Assembly: GCA_944323745.1 (NCBI GenBank)
Contig: CALUTQ010000001.1
Span: forward strand, 372,001 to 436,000
From: Candidatus Avelusimicrobium pullarium
Lineage (GTDB): Bacteria > Elusimicrobiota > Elusimicrobia > Elusimicrobiales > Elusimicrobiaceae
DNA: 64,000 nt
Reading direction: 5' to 3'
Below are positions 15,633 to 23,991 of the stretch, one piece after another; within the stretch, counting starts at the first letter, position 1; every line of letters starts with the position of its first letter. The notes beneath the pieces are model-generated. The model was given only the letters and a program-made list of their open reading frames with translations, had not been told where the DNA came from and did not search any database. The position numbers were made by a program, and so were the translations under genes.

Positions 15633-16865
15633 TCAACCTTCTGCGGTGTCTTGAGCATAATAGCGTATTAGGCGGCCTTCGGCGCGGGCCGTTTTGGCCG
15701 ACAAATGCAGGAAAATACACGCCGGCAGCAGTACGGCCACACACACCAAAACCGCCATTTTAAGGCCCCATTCGTCAGACAAATGCCCGATAAGCGCCGG
15801 AGAGAGGGCATCGCCCAACGCGTGTATGATAAAAATGTTGAGCGCAAAGGCCATAGAACGCACTTTGCGGCTGCTTAAAGCCACCAAACTGGCGCTGATG
15901 GGCCCCAGCGGAATAAACAGAAAAACGATAGCGATGAAAAACGTAATCAGTGAAAAGGGCATCCGATGGCTGACTACCCCCGCCCCCGCAAAAGGAATCA
16001 TCAGCACAAAACTGGCCGCAATCACAATAAAATAGGCATAGTCTGTTTTTTTAAGCAGACGGTCGGCCGCTTTGCCGCCGATAAACGTGCCCAAAGCGCC
16101 GGCGGCAATCACCATTGCGCCAAACACCAAGCCGGCCTGGCCTACGTCCATATTAAAAAACCGGTGAAAATAGGTGGGCATCCAGGCGGAAAGGCCGCCC
16201 ATCGTAAAGGTTTGCATTGCGTGGGCCAGACATAAGAACAAAAACGGTTTGTTTTTAAGCAACGCCCAATATTGGCCGAGGCTCGGTTTTTTGCGGTTGT
16301 CTAGGGAGCGGTGTTCCCGATCTTTAATGCGGGTGAAGGCAAAAAAGCCCAGCAGCAGGCCCGGCACGCCCACCAGCATAAACGCCATACGCCATCCCCA
16401 CGAAGCACCAATCAGTCCGCCCAACAGATAGCCCAGCGCACTGCCGGCAGGCAGCGCCAGACTGAAATAGGCCAAAACGGTGGCACGTTTCTTTTTGGGG
16501 TATTGCTCGGCCAAAAAAGGCTGGGCGATGGTGGTAAAACCGCCTTCGCCTACGCCGATGGCGGCACGTGCGGTAAGCAAAGAAGCGTAATTTTTGGCCA
16601 GTCCGCTTAAAAAGGTGGCGGCGCTCCAGAGCATAGCGCTGGCGGCGATCCAATATTGGCGCGGGTGTCTGTCGGCAAAAAAGCCGACGATCGGCGCATA
16701 GCACATATAAACCAGCATAAAAACAGAGCCCAGAGTGCCCAGCTGAAAGTCGCTAATCTGCAAATCGGTTTGGATGAGGGGGAAAACGGAAAACAGCATT
16801 TGCCTGTCAATATAATTAAACAGGTTGAGCAAAAACAAAATCCAGAATAAGCGTTTTGCGGTCAT
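15633..16865 (-). CDS. MFS transporter, spinster-like
   Basis: A 410-residue protein with 12 predicted membrane helices. NYIDRQMLFSVFPLIQTDL after helix 1, GFFADRHPRQYW between helices 2 and 3 (the MFS loop signature), and ARAAIGVGEGGFTTIAQPFL resemble the spinster-like group of the major facilitator superfamily. The substrate is unknown; relatives carry organic anions, sugars or lipids. It is a single gene, convergent with the Kor/Vor operon and divergent from the next pilin. Confidence 0.85.
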   Translation of the reverse strand: MTAKRLFWILFLLNLFNYIDRQMLFSVFPLIQTDLQISDFQLGTLGSVFMLVYMCYAPIVGFFADRHPRQYWIAASAMLWSAATFLSGLAKNYASLLTARAAIGVGEGGFTTIAQPFLAEQYPKKKRATVLAYFSLALPAGSALGYLLGGLIGASWGWRMAFMLVGVPGLLLGFFAFTRIKDREHRSLDNRKKPSLGQYWALLKNKPFLFLCLAHAMQTFTMGGLSAWMPTYFHRFFNMDVGQAGLVFGAMVIAAGALGTFIGGKAADRLLKKTDYAYFIVIAASFVLMIPFAGAGVVSHRMPFSLITFFIAIVFLFIPLGPISASLVALSSRKVRSMAFALNIFIIHALGDALSPALIGHLSDEWGLKMAVLVCVAVLLPACIFLHLSAKTARAEGRLIRYYAQDTAEG

Positions 16866-16949
16866 TATCTTTATTCTATAAAATATCTTGCCGAAAAGAA
16901 GACCCCAAAACGGGCGTAAATTTATATAATAAGCCCAAAGGGAGGAAAT

Positions 16950-17384
16950 ATGAAAAAAGGTTTTACGTTAATTGAATTGCTGATTGTAATGGTTATTGTC
17001 AGTTTGCTCGTTACGGTGGCTATGCCCGCGTATAAAACATCTATGGAAAAGGGCCGCGGGTTGGAAGCTATGGCCAATGCACAGGCTGTTACGGACGCGG
17101 CAAACGTATTTTACATTAAAAACGGAAATTCGTATGTGGCCCCGGTGGGTGAATTGAAAGAATTTGTATTGGGTGACGACGGGGAGGGCGCCGCCTCTTT
17201 GACGGAAAATAAATTTTTTGAAGAACCAGCCTATTCTATATCCGCATCTATTTTTGTGGTTTCTTTTCGCAGAAAAAACGGTGCCTATACCATTAGATAC
17301 GCCAGTAGTAACGGAATGCTGAACGAACGCACTTGTACGGGCAACATTCGCTATTGCAAAGCGTTGGGACTTAAAACGTATTAA
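16950..17384 (+). CDS. Type IV pilin-like protein with short leader
   Basis: A 144-residue prepilin with a minimal leader ([20 protein letters not shown]). Its helix is less like the [17 protein letters not shown] block shared by the other pilins here. It has a normal ribosome site (GGAGGAAAT) and no T-tract or palindrome. The C-terminus carries two Cys (RTCTGNIRYCKALG), and the C-K-A-L-G ending matches other pilins of the window. A terminator follows. It could be a pseudopilin or minor pilin. Confidence 0.9.
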   Translation: MKKGFTLIELLIVMVIVSLLVTVAMPAYKTSMEKGRGLEAMANAQAVTDAANVFYIKNGNSYVAPVGELKEFVLGDDGEGAASLTENKFFEEPAYSISASIFVVSFRRKNGAYTIRYASSNGMLNERTCTGNIRYCKALGLKTY

Positions 17385-17390
17385 ACATAT

Positions 17391-17421
17391 AAAAAGCCGC
17401 GGCAAAAACCGCGGCTTTTTT
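17391..17421 (+). terminator. Bidirectional terminator between pilin and trmL
   Basis: Stem aaaaagccgcgg/ccgcggcttttt around caaaaa, flanked by A and T runs. It lies between two convergent genes. Confidence 0.88.
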
Positions 17422-17427
17422 ATGTGG

Positions 17428-17895
17428 TTATTTTAAATACGTATTTCTGTTTTGGCGCAGCGCTTCAAAAAGCGTTATGGCGGCCGAAGAAGACAAGTTT
17501 AAAGAACGCACCGGCCCAATCATAGGGATCGTGAACAATCTGTCTTTGTAAATTTCATAAAACGGCTTGGGCAACCCGCAGGACTCGGCCCCAAAGCACA
17601 AAAAACAGCCGTCGGTAAAACAGGCGTCCCAATAGTTTTGCTTGCCTTTGGTGGAAAGGAAAAACAGCTGCTCCCGCTGCGGTTTGTTGACATCTAAAAA
17701 TTCCTGCCAGGTTTCATAACGTTTGTAGTCCAGGTTGGGCCAATAGTCCAGCCCCGAGCGGCGTATTTCTTTGGAAGCAATTTTAAACCCCAGTTTGCCC
17801 ACCAAATGCAGGCGGGTGCCGGTGGCCACACAGCTGCGGCCGATATTGCCGGTATTAAACGGAATTTCGGGGTTAATAAGCACGATATTAAGCAT
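17428..17895 (-). CDS. trmL: tRNA (cytidine/uridine-34-2'-O)-methyltransferase
   Basis: A 155-residue SPOUT methyltransferase. It 2'-O-methylates the wobble base of tRNA-Leu isoacceptors. Motifs are NPEIPFNTGNIGRSCVATGT at the N-terminus, FGAESCGLP in the middle and IPMIGPVRSLNLSSSAAI at the knot. The frame can be extended to 17913, but ATG 17895 has AGGAGA at good distance and matches the family start MLNIVLINPEIP. It lies downstream of glgP on the same strand, separated by a hairpin. Confidence 0.92.
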   Translation of the reverse strand: MLNIVLINPEIPFNTGNIGRSCVATGTRLHLVGKLGFKIASKEIRRSGLDYWPNLDYKRYETWQEFLDVNKPQREQLFFLSTKGKQNYWDACFTDGCFLCFGAESCGLPKPFYEIYKDRLFTIPMIGPVRSLNLSSSAAITLFEALRQNRNTYLK

Positions 17896-17914
17896 TTTTA
17901 AATCTCCTGACAAA

Positions 17915-17941
17915 CAATAAGCCGGACAAGCCGGCTTATTG
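17915..17941 (-). terminator. Hairpin downstream of glgP
   Basis: Stem caataagccgg/ccggcttattg with loop acaag, between the glgP stop and the trmL ribosome site. No long T run follows, so it may be a weak terminator or an mRNA-stabilising hairpin. Confidence 0.6.
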
Positions 17942-17963
17942 TTTGTTGTTTGTTACAGACAGA

Positions 17964-20522
17964 TTATTCTTCCCAGCGGATAAAGAAGGGCATCAGCACA
18001 TTGGGCACTTTGTCGTTGGCGGGCAAAATGCGCAGGGCATAGTCCTGTCTGCCGCTGTTGTAGGGGGATATTTGCACTTCATAGATATACGCGTCTGCGT
18101 CTTTGCCGGTGCAAATCATATCCACGGCGTCTTCTTTTTCAATGTCTCCGGCGGCACCGCGCTGGCCCAAGTAAAGCTCTACCTGAATGTCTTCCGGCGC
18201 TAAAGCGCCCAAAAAGACGCGGGCTTTAAAATTAATTTTATCGCCCATCAGGATGGCTTTGTCAAAAGGAGGCGTAATGTCGCTTACGCTGACGCGGAAC
18301 CAGTTGTCGGCAATTTTCTTGCGCCAGGAAGCCACTTGGGCGGCGTTGTCATTTTGGGCCAAAAGCTGCCCGAAATTATGCGCGCCGATATAGAATTTTT
18401 CGTAATATTCTTTGACCATGCGGTTGGTGTTAAAAACGGGGGCAATTTCGCGGATGGACTTTTTCATCAGGCCCAGCCACGCCAAAGAAAAGCCCTTGTC
18501 GTTTTTGGCATAGTAAGCGGGGGCAATTTCCTGCTCCAGCAGGTTATAGAGCGATTCGGCTTCTACGGCGTCGCGTTCGGCGTCGGAGGAATATTTTTCC
18601 GCCCCGCCGATGGACCAACCGAAATCGCACGGGCCCACTTCGTCCCACCAGCCGTCCAAAATAGACAGCATTAACGCCCCGTTTACGGCCGCTTTCATAC
18701 CGGAGGTGCCGCTGGCTTCCATCGGGCGGATGGGGTTATTAAGCCACACGTCCACACCCTGCACCATATAACGGGCCACGTTCATATTGTAGTCTTCCAT
18801 AAAGACGATTTTGTTTTTAAAACGCGGGTCGTTTTGCGTCAGGTTATAAATGGTTTTGATGAATTCCTTGCCTGCGGTATCGGCCGGATGGGCTTTGCCG
18901 GCAAAGACAAACTGCACCGGCCGCAGCGGGTTGTTGACGATTTTGTCCAAACGGTCCAAGTCTTTAAAAAGCAGCGTGGCGCGTTTGTAGGTGGCAAAGC
19001 GGCGGGCAAAACCGATGGTCAGCACGTCCTGCTTTAACACTTTGCTGGATTTGTTTACCGTCATTACGTCAAAACCCTGCCGTTTGAGCTGCCGTTTAAG
19101 GCGGGCACGGGCCATATTGATCAGTTTGAGTTTGCGCTGCAGATGCACGTTCCACAGTTCTTCATCGGGGATTTGGTCTACTTTTTCCCAAATGGCTTTG
19201 TCGGAAGGGTCCACCTCGTCCATTGCATTTCCGTTTAACAGGTAACGGCGGTACAAATCGTTGATTTCGTGGGACACCCAAGAAGCGCTGTGTATGCCGT
19301 TAGTGATGCTGCCGATGGGTACCTCGTTGATAGGCAGCGTGGGCCAGAGGTTGTGCCACATTTCGCGGCTTACTTTACCGTGCAGTTTGGCCACGCCGTT
19401 GGCATAGGCGGTCAGGCGCAGGGCCAGCACCGTCATACAGAAAGTGGCAGAGTCGTTTTTCTCTTTGCCTAAGGCCAAGAATTCATCCCACGTGATGCCC
19501 ATTTGCTGTGCATAATATTCCATATATTTGCGCACGAGCATCGGGTCAAAGTGTTCGTTGCCGGCAATTACCGGCGTGTGCGTGGTAAATACGGAAGAGG
19601 CCCACACCATTTCACGCGCCTGGTTAAAATCAATTTTGCGCTCCTGCATAATGTCAATAATGCGCTGAATGAGCAGGAAGGCACTGTGGCCTTCGTTAAT
19701 ATGATAGACGGTGGGGTTTAAGCCCATCGCTTTAAGGGCTTTTACGCCGCCAATGCCCAAGACCACTTCCTGCCGGATGCGGTTTTCGCGGTCGCCGCCG
19801 TAAAGTTTTTCGGTAATTAAGCGTTGGGCGGGGGTGTTTTCCTGCAGGTTGGTGTCCAGCAAATACAAAGAGGTGCGGCCTATTTCCACGCGCCAAATGC
19901 AGGCTTTTACGTTTTCGTTTGCGCCCAGCGCAATGTCTACGGTTATTTCTTTGCCGTCCTTATCGCAGACGCGTTCCACGGCCATATGGGCCCAGTCGTT
20001 ATCGGGATATTCTTCATTTTGCCAGCCTTCGCGGTTAAGCACTTGCTGCACATAGCCTTTTTTGTAAAAAAGGCCCATACCGATAATCGGCATTCCCAAA
20101 TCGCTGGCCGATTTAATATGGTCGCCTGCCAGCATACCCAAACCGCCCGAATAAATGGGCAACCCTTCGCCAATGCCGTATTCCATAGAAAAATAGGCCG
20201 TCAGCATATCGCCCTGTTCGTGTTTGTGTTCTTTATACCAGGTATGCGGGTTGTTTTTGTATTTGTAGTAAGCTTCTTTTACCTTATTGACTTGTTCTAC
20301 AAAAGCGGCGTCGTTGCTGAGTTCTTCCAGCCGTTTTTGCGGCACACAGCCCAACATCCATTTGGGGTTGCGGCGGGAGTCCGTCCACAGTTTAGGGTCA
20401 ATTTGAACAAAAAGCAGAATGGCTGCCCAGTTCCAGGTAAACCACATATCGCTGGCCAGTTCTTCCAAAAATTTGATATTGTCGGGCAGGTTCGGCTGCA
20501 CGTTAAAGGAATGGATTTTCAT
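17964..20522 (-). CDS. glgP: Alpha-glucan phosphorylase
   Basis: An 852-residue GT35 phosphorylase of the short bacterial type. It releases glucose-1-phosphate from glycogen or maltodextrin using phosphate and PLP. The PLP lysine lies in EASGTSGMKAAVNGALMLS; FSMEYGIGEGLPIYSGGLG and HINEGHSAFLLIQR are catalytic-domain marks. About 100 residues at the C-terminus (SVSDITPPFDKAILMGD onward) form the extra beta domain of this subfamily. AAGGAG precedes the ATG. With the GH57 enzyme at 38.4 kb it suggests storage-glucan use. Confidence 0.95.
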   Translation of the reverse strand: MKIHSFNVQPNLPDNIKFLEELASDMWFTWNWAAILLFVQIDPKLWTDSRRNPKWMLGCVPQKRLEELSNDAAFVEQVNKVKEAYYKYKNNPHTWYKEHKHEQGDMLTAYFSMEYGIGEGLPIYSGGLGMLAGDHIKSASDLGMPIIGMGLFYKKGYVQQVLNREGWQNEEYPDNDWAHMAVERVCDKDGKEITVDIALGANENVKACIWRVEIGRTSLYLLDTNLQENTPAQRLITEKLYGGDRENRIRQEVVLGIGGVKALKAMGLNPTVYHINEGHSAFLLIQRIIDIMQERKIDFNQAREMVWASSVFTTHTPVIAGNEHFDPMLVRKYMEYYAQQMGITWDEFLALGKEKNDSATFCMTVLALRLTAYANGVAKLHGKVSREMWHNLWPTLPINEVPIGSITNGIHSASWVSHEINDLYRRYLLNGNAMDEVDPSDKAIWEKVDQIPDEELWNVHLQRKLKLINMARARLKRQLKRQGFDVMTVNKSSKVLKQDVLTIGFARRFATYKRATLLFKDLDRLDKIVNNPLRPVQFVFAGKAHPADTAGKEFIKTIYNLTQNDPRFKNKIVFMEDYNMNVARYMVQGVDVWLNNPIRPMEASGTSGMKAAVNGALMLSILDGWWDEVGPCDFGWSIGGAEKYSSDAERDAVEAESLYNLLEQEIAPAYYAKNDKGFSLAWLGLMKKSIREIAPVFNTNRMVKEYYEKFYIGAHNFGQLLAQNDNAAQVASWRKKIADNWFRVSVSDITPPFDKAILMGDKINFKARVFLGALAPEDIQVELYLGQRGAAGDIEKEDAVDMICTGKDADAYIYEVQISPYNSGRQDYALRILPANDKVPNVLMPFFIRWEE

Positions 20523-20581
20523 GAACGCTCCTTAAATAAAATGATTTCTATTATATAAAAATATACGCACCTGCCTGCAGA

Positions 20582-21637
20582 TTATAATACCGCGTGCAGT
20601 ACGATAAAATAAGCCACCATCAGCACCGCCCCCAGGGGAACGGCTGTTTTTGCCCATTCTTTGCTGTTGATTTTAAGCTTGGAAGCGCAGATGATGTTGG
20701 GAATATTGCCCGGAATCAACATACCGCCGGAGATGATTAAACTCATCAGCAGAAAAGTCAAATTGCGGGTGGAAATATCAGGCGTAATTTCAATGGCGGC
20801 CAGCGTGGCATTGTCCAAAATGGCCGAAAGCACGTTAATAAAATAGAGGGAATTTTCCGACAAATGGGCAATAGTTTGCATAGCCAGCGGTTTAAGCCCG
20901 TCGCCAAGCAGCACCAAAGCCATTACAAACAAATACACTTTGGCCGCACGTACGGCGATACTTTTGACGGTGTGCTCGTCGCCGTTGTTTTGGTCGGCCA
21001 GTGCGGCGGCGCGGCCTTTGTCTTCTTCAATGCGCATAGCCAAGGCCGCCAGCAAAAGGTTGCCGCCCAATACAAACCAGCCCAAATGTTCCAGCAAGAA
21101 CCAGAAATCGGCGTAATGCGGCGCGCCTTTTAATTTAGAAAGAACAATCGTGCCCAACGGTTCGCCGATAGAGGTCAGCACGGCCCCCATCCCGATGGCA
21201 AAACAGCTGTACACCACCAACTGTACGCGGCCCTTGCGCGTTAGAGGCAGCAGCGGTACGACTTCGGCCAAAATAAGGGCCGCAATAATGGCGGTAATGA
21301 CGCTGGAGGTCATTCCAAGCACAAAAACCACAATGGCTACCGTGGCCCGCAGACCAATGGCGTGTACGGTTTTGGAGGCGCCTTTCTGCAAGGCGCGGTG
21401 AAAGTGTTTAAAAAGCAGTCCGGCTATCAATACGGCCAGCGTAATTTTAATGGGGTCTTCCAGCGCGGTTTTGATAAGGCTCCAATTCCACATACCCGTT
21501 ACCGATACGGCCACCGCACCGCAGACAAACAAAAAAGCTTCCAAATTGTCTTCCACTTTATGTACGCTCAGCGGCAATACAAGCACCAGCAAAATCAGCA
21601 AGCAAAGCAAGCCGGTTTGAAATACGGACAACTCCAT
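20582..21637 (-). CDS. DUF1646 family membrane protein (putative ion transporter)
   Basis: A 351-residue protein with about ten hydrophobic helices. The segments GMGAVLTSIGEPLGTIVLSKL, SAILDNATLAAIEITPDIS and GGMLIPGNIPNIICASKLKI are typical of DUF1646, which belongs with NhaD/ArsB-like carriers of the ion transporter superfamily. The conserved SxxEPLGT and DNATLA loops would be the re-entrant transport sites. The ion is not known; sodium/proton exchange is only inferred. Its stop lies about 60 nt from the glgP start on the same strand, with a gap that could hold a promoter. Confidence 0.82.
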   Translation of the reverse strand: MELSVFQTGLLCLLILLVLVLPLSVHKVEDNLEAFLFVCGAVAVSVTGMWNWSLIKTALEDPIKITLAVLIAGLLFKHFHRALQKGASKTVHAIGLRATVAIVVFVLGMTSSVITAIIAALILAEVVPLLPLTRKGRVQLVVYSCFAIGMGAVLTSIGEPLGTIVLSKLKGAPHYADFWFLLEHLGWFVLGGNLLLAALAMRIEEDKGRAAALADQNNGDEHTVKSIAVRAAKVYLFVMALVLLGDGLKPLAMQTIAHLSENSLYFINVLSAILDNATLAAIEITPDISTRNLTFLLMSLIISGGMLIPGNIPNIICASKLKINSKEWAKTAVPLGAVLMVAYFIVLHAVL

Positions 21638-21768
21638 ACATCTCCCTCCCTCGTTTGGTCTTTTTCTTTATTGTATGAAATTTTAAGACGGCTCCGCCCG
21701 AAAATTAGGGCTAAAAGGCGGCCAAGGCGCAGGACTGGCGGAAAAGAAGCACATCGGGCAACAAAAAA

Positions 21769-21784
21769 CCGGCCTTAAAGCCGG
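21769..21784 (-). terminator. Terminator of tRNA-Glu
   Basis: On the minus strand ccggc/gccgg with loop tttaag is followed by six T, 10 nt after the tRNA 3' end. Confidence 0.75.
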
Positions 21785-21793
21785 ATAAAAATA

Positions 21794-21867
21794 CGTCCCG
21801 TACGAGATTCGAACTCGTGATCTCCGCCTTGAGAGGGCGGCGTCCTGGACCACTAGACGAACGGGAC
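21794..21867 (-). tRNA. tRNA-Glu (CTC)
   Basis: Minus-strand cloverleaf: acceptor GTCCCGT/ACGGGAC, anticodon stem CCGCC/GGCGG with loop CTCTCAA giving anticodon CTC (reads GAG), T loop TTCGAAT. The discriminator is G and CCA is not encoded. Confidence 0.95.
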
Positions 21868-21961
21868 TTAACTTTTATATTTTAGCAAATTATACAGCCC
21901 CGCGGTGGTATAATAACACGGAGTTTCGCATCAAAAAGGGGAAAATGGGAACAGCAAAGCT

Positions 21962-22130
21962 GCATTTACGTGCGCACTTTTAGCGGTGGTACCGAATATC
22001 GGCATTTTGGCTGCGTAGCAATGTCGCAGTATGCAAGGCCGTAACGCGAGCCAAAAACACGGAAGATTTGTTGATATTGCACCAACTTGCCAAAGCTATT
22101 GTCGTGTATGGCTTGGCACCCCCCCCACTG
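21962..22130 (+). pseudogene. Decayed type IV pilin gene fragment
   Basis: The DNA from 21962 matches the conserved pilin 5' block closely. It reads AFT, then LLAVV, NIGILAA, and then a stop, where intact genes encode [21 protein letters not shown]. Bases 21979-22020 align almost base for base with the intact gene at 22283. A stop codon and substitutions destroy the frame and no start element remains. The rest of 21868-22282 holds a C8 tract at 22119-22126 and a short minus-strand frame (from ATG 22258) that I do not recognise. Confidence 0.65.
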
Positions 22131-22249
22131 ACGTAAGAATATTCCAACGATTTTTCTATTTTAAGCATAAAAGAACCTGCTTCGGATAACTGGGAATACA
22201 ACTTTTTTATTTGGTTTGGGCCCACTTCGCGGCGGGGCTTTTTAATGTC

Positions 22250-22305
22250 TTGACTCATTTTTTTTTTTGATAAATTTTGCATATGTCCAAAATTTATCAA
22301 AAAAA
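22250..22305 (+). promoter_or_regulatory. Pilin start element, copy 2
   Basis: TTGACT (22250-22255), a 15-bp spacer with 11 T, and TAAATT (22271-22276), 6 nt before ATG 22283. The inverted repeat spans 22262-22305 with an 18-bp stem and an 8-nt loop holding the start codon. The spacer is one base shorter than in most copies, and the -35 hexamer is the best match to consensus among them. Confidence 0.68.
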
Positions 22306-22807
22306 GGCTTTCTCTCTTAAAAATGCCGCTAAACGCAATTTTAAAGGTTTTACGCTTATTGAGCTTTTGGTAGTGGTACTGATTATCGGCATTTTGGCTG
22401 CAATTGCGTTGCCGAAATATCAAGTAGCGGTTTGGAAAAGCCGTTATATGCAGCTGATGACGGTGGCGGACCGACTTTCCGAGGCGCAAGAGATTTATTT
22501 TATGGAAAACGGCGCGTATGACCCGGACGGCACCGGCTTGTCTGTGCAAAAACCCAAGACCTTATCTTCCAAAGCAGTTTTACGTTTGGGGGAAAACGGC
22601 AAAGTATATGTAGCGTATTTCAACAATAAACCTTTATATTATGTACGCTACCAAAAGAACGGCCGGCCATATGGAGAACGCCAATGCCGCGTGCTGGGCA
22701 CGGATAAAGTGGCCCATCAAGTGTGCAGTTCCTTAACAGGGGTAAGCGTTCATAGCGGGGCGGACGATTTAAGCGGTTATACGTATTATCGTTTTCCTCA
22801 ACCGTAA
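22283..22807 (+). CDS. Type IV pilin-like protein
   Basis: A 174-residue prepilin. The leader is MSKIYQKKAFSLKNAAKRNF then KG, the cleavage site [19 protein letters not shown], and the helix ends LPKYQVAVWKSR. The globular part has the Y-x-D-P-D-G-T-G-L motif and Cys in RQCRV and HQVCSSLTG, matching the C-terminal Cys position of its paralogues. It lies next to the decayed pilin copy 21962-22130, so the locus may have held a tandem pair. A terminator follows. Confidence 0.9.
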   Translation: MSKIYQKKAFSLKNAAKRNFKGFTLIELLVVVLIIGILAAIALPKYQVAVWKSRYMQLMTVADRLSEAQEIYFMENGAYDPDGTGLSVQKPKTLSSKAVLRLGENGKVYVAYFNNKPLYYVRYQKNGRPYGERQCRVLGTDKVAHQVCSSLTGVSVHSGADDLSGYTYYRFPQP

Positions 22808-22830
22808 GCTTATTCTGCCTTCCTTGTATA

Positions 22831-22855
22831 AAGCCCCTCAAACGGGGCTTTTGTT
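22831..22855 (+). terminator. Terminator of the pilin gene
   Basis: Stem aagcccc/ggggctt with loop tcaaac and TTGTT, 23 nt after the pilin stop and ahead of ychF. Confidence 0.75.
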
Positions 22856-22917
22856 ATGGTTAAAATGCTAAAATATGTCATATACACATTTATTACGGCA
22901 TAGAAGGAGTTTATTTT

Positions 22918-23991
22918 ATGGAAATCGGCATTGTAGGCCTGCCCAATGTGGGCAAATCCACCCTTTTTAATGCGCTGACCTGCGCCGGCGCGGAAGCAAG
23001 CAACTACCCTTTTTGCACCATTGAACCCAATGTGGGCATTGTCCCTATTCCCGACAAACGCTTGGACAAATTGTTTGAGATGTTTAAACCGCCCAAGAAA
23101 ACCGCCGCTTTTATTAAATTTGTAGATATTGCCGGCATTGTAAAGGGGGCCAGCCAGGGCGAAGGGTTGGGCAATAAATTTTTGGCCAATATCCGCGAGG
23201 TGGACGCCATTATCCACGTGGTGCGTTTGTTTGAAGACGAAAATATCACCCACGTAATGAACTCCGTGGACCCTTTGCGCGACATTGAAGTAATTAATAC
23301 CGAGCTGATGCTGGCCGATTTGGAAACGGCCAACAAAATCTGCGACCGCCTGGGCAGCAACGCCAAAAGCGGCAAAAAAGAAGCCGTAGCCGCTTTTGAA
23401 ACGATGAAGCAAATCAAAGCCGCGCTGGAAGAAGGCAAGCCCGTTTCTTCCCTGCATTTGGAACCGGAAGTGCTTAAAGAGTATCAGTTTTTAACGGCCA
23501 AACCCGTTTTGTACGTGGGCAATAATTCCGAAAAACGCAACGCGGCCAATGCCGAAAAAGTGGCCCAATACGCTAAGGAAACCGGCGCCGGTTTTGTGGA
23601 ACTGTGCGTAAAGTTTGAAGCCGACATTGCCGAATTTTCCGAAGAAGAAAAGAAGGCCTTTTTGGCCGAAACCGGCAACGACTATACCGGCCTTGAAAAA
23701 GTGGTGCGCGAAGGGATGAAACTGTTAAACCTTTGCACGTATTTCACCGCCGGCAGCGAAGTGGAAGTGCGCAGCTGGCTTATTCCCGTGGGCTGCACCG
23801 CACCGCAGGCGGCGGGCAAAATTCACAGCGATTTTGAAAAAGGTTTTATCCGTGCCGATGTGTACACTTTTGACGACTTGGTCAAATACGGCGACGAAAA
23901 AGCCCTGCGCGAACACGGCCTTATCCGCTCCGAGGGCAAAGACTATATCGTAAAGGACGGCGACATTTGCCTGTTTAAAATCAATGCCTGA
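22918..23991 (+). CDS. ychF: Redox-regulated ATPase YchF (OBG family)
   Basis: A 357-residue P-loop NTPase. GLPNVGKSTLFNAL is the Walker A/G1 motif; a NxxE-type specificity motif (as in ATP-preferring YchF, here GNNSEKRN) replaces the GTP-type NKxD; DIAGIVKGASQGEGLGNKFL is G3 and beyond. A C-terminal TGS domain (LNLCTYFTAGSEVEVRSW) follows. It associates with ribosomes and is linked to stress response. GAAGGAG precedes the ATG. It overlaps rlmD by 8 nt. Confidence 0.96.
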   Translation: MEIGIVGLPNVGKSTLFNALTCAGAEASNYPFCTIEPNVGIVPIPDKRLDKLFEMFKPPKKTAAFIKFVDIAGIVKGASQGEGLGNKFLANIREVDAIIHVVRLFEDENITHVMNSVDPLRDIEVINTELMLADLETANKICDRLGSNAKSGKKEAVAAFETMKQIKAALEEGKPVSSLHLEPEVLKEYQFLTAKPVLYVGNNSEKRNAANAEKVAQYAKETGAGFVELCVKFEADIAEFSEEEKKAFLAETGNDYTGLEKVVREGMKLLNLCTYFTAGSEVEVRSWLIPVGCTAPQAAGKIHSDFEKGFIRADVYTFDDLVKYGDEKALREHGLIRSEGKDYIVKDGDICLFKINA

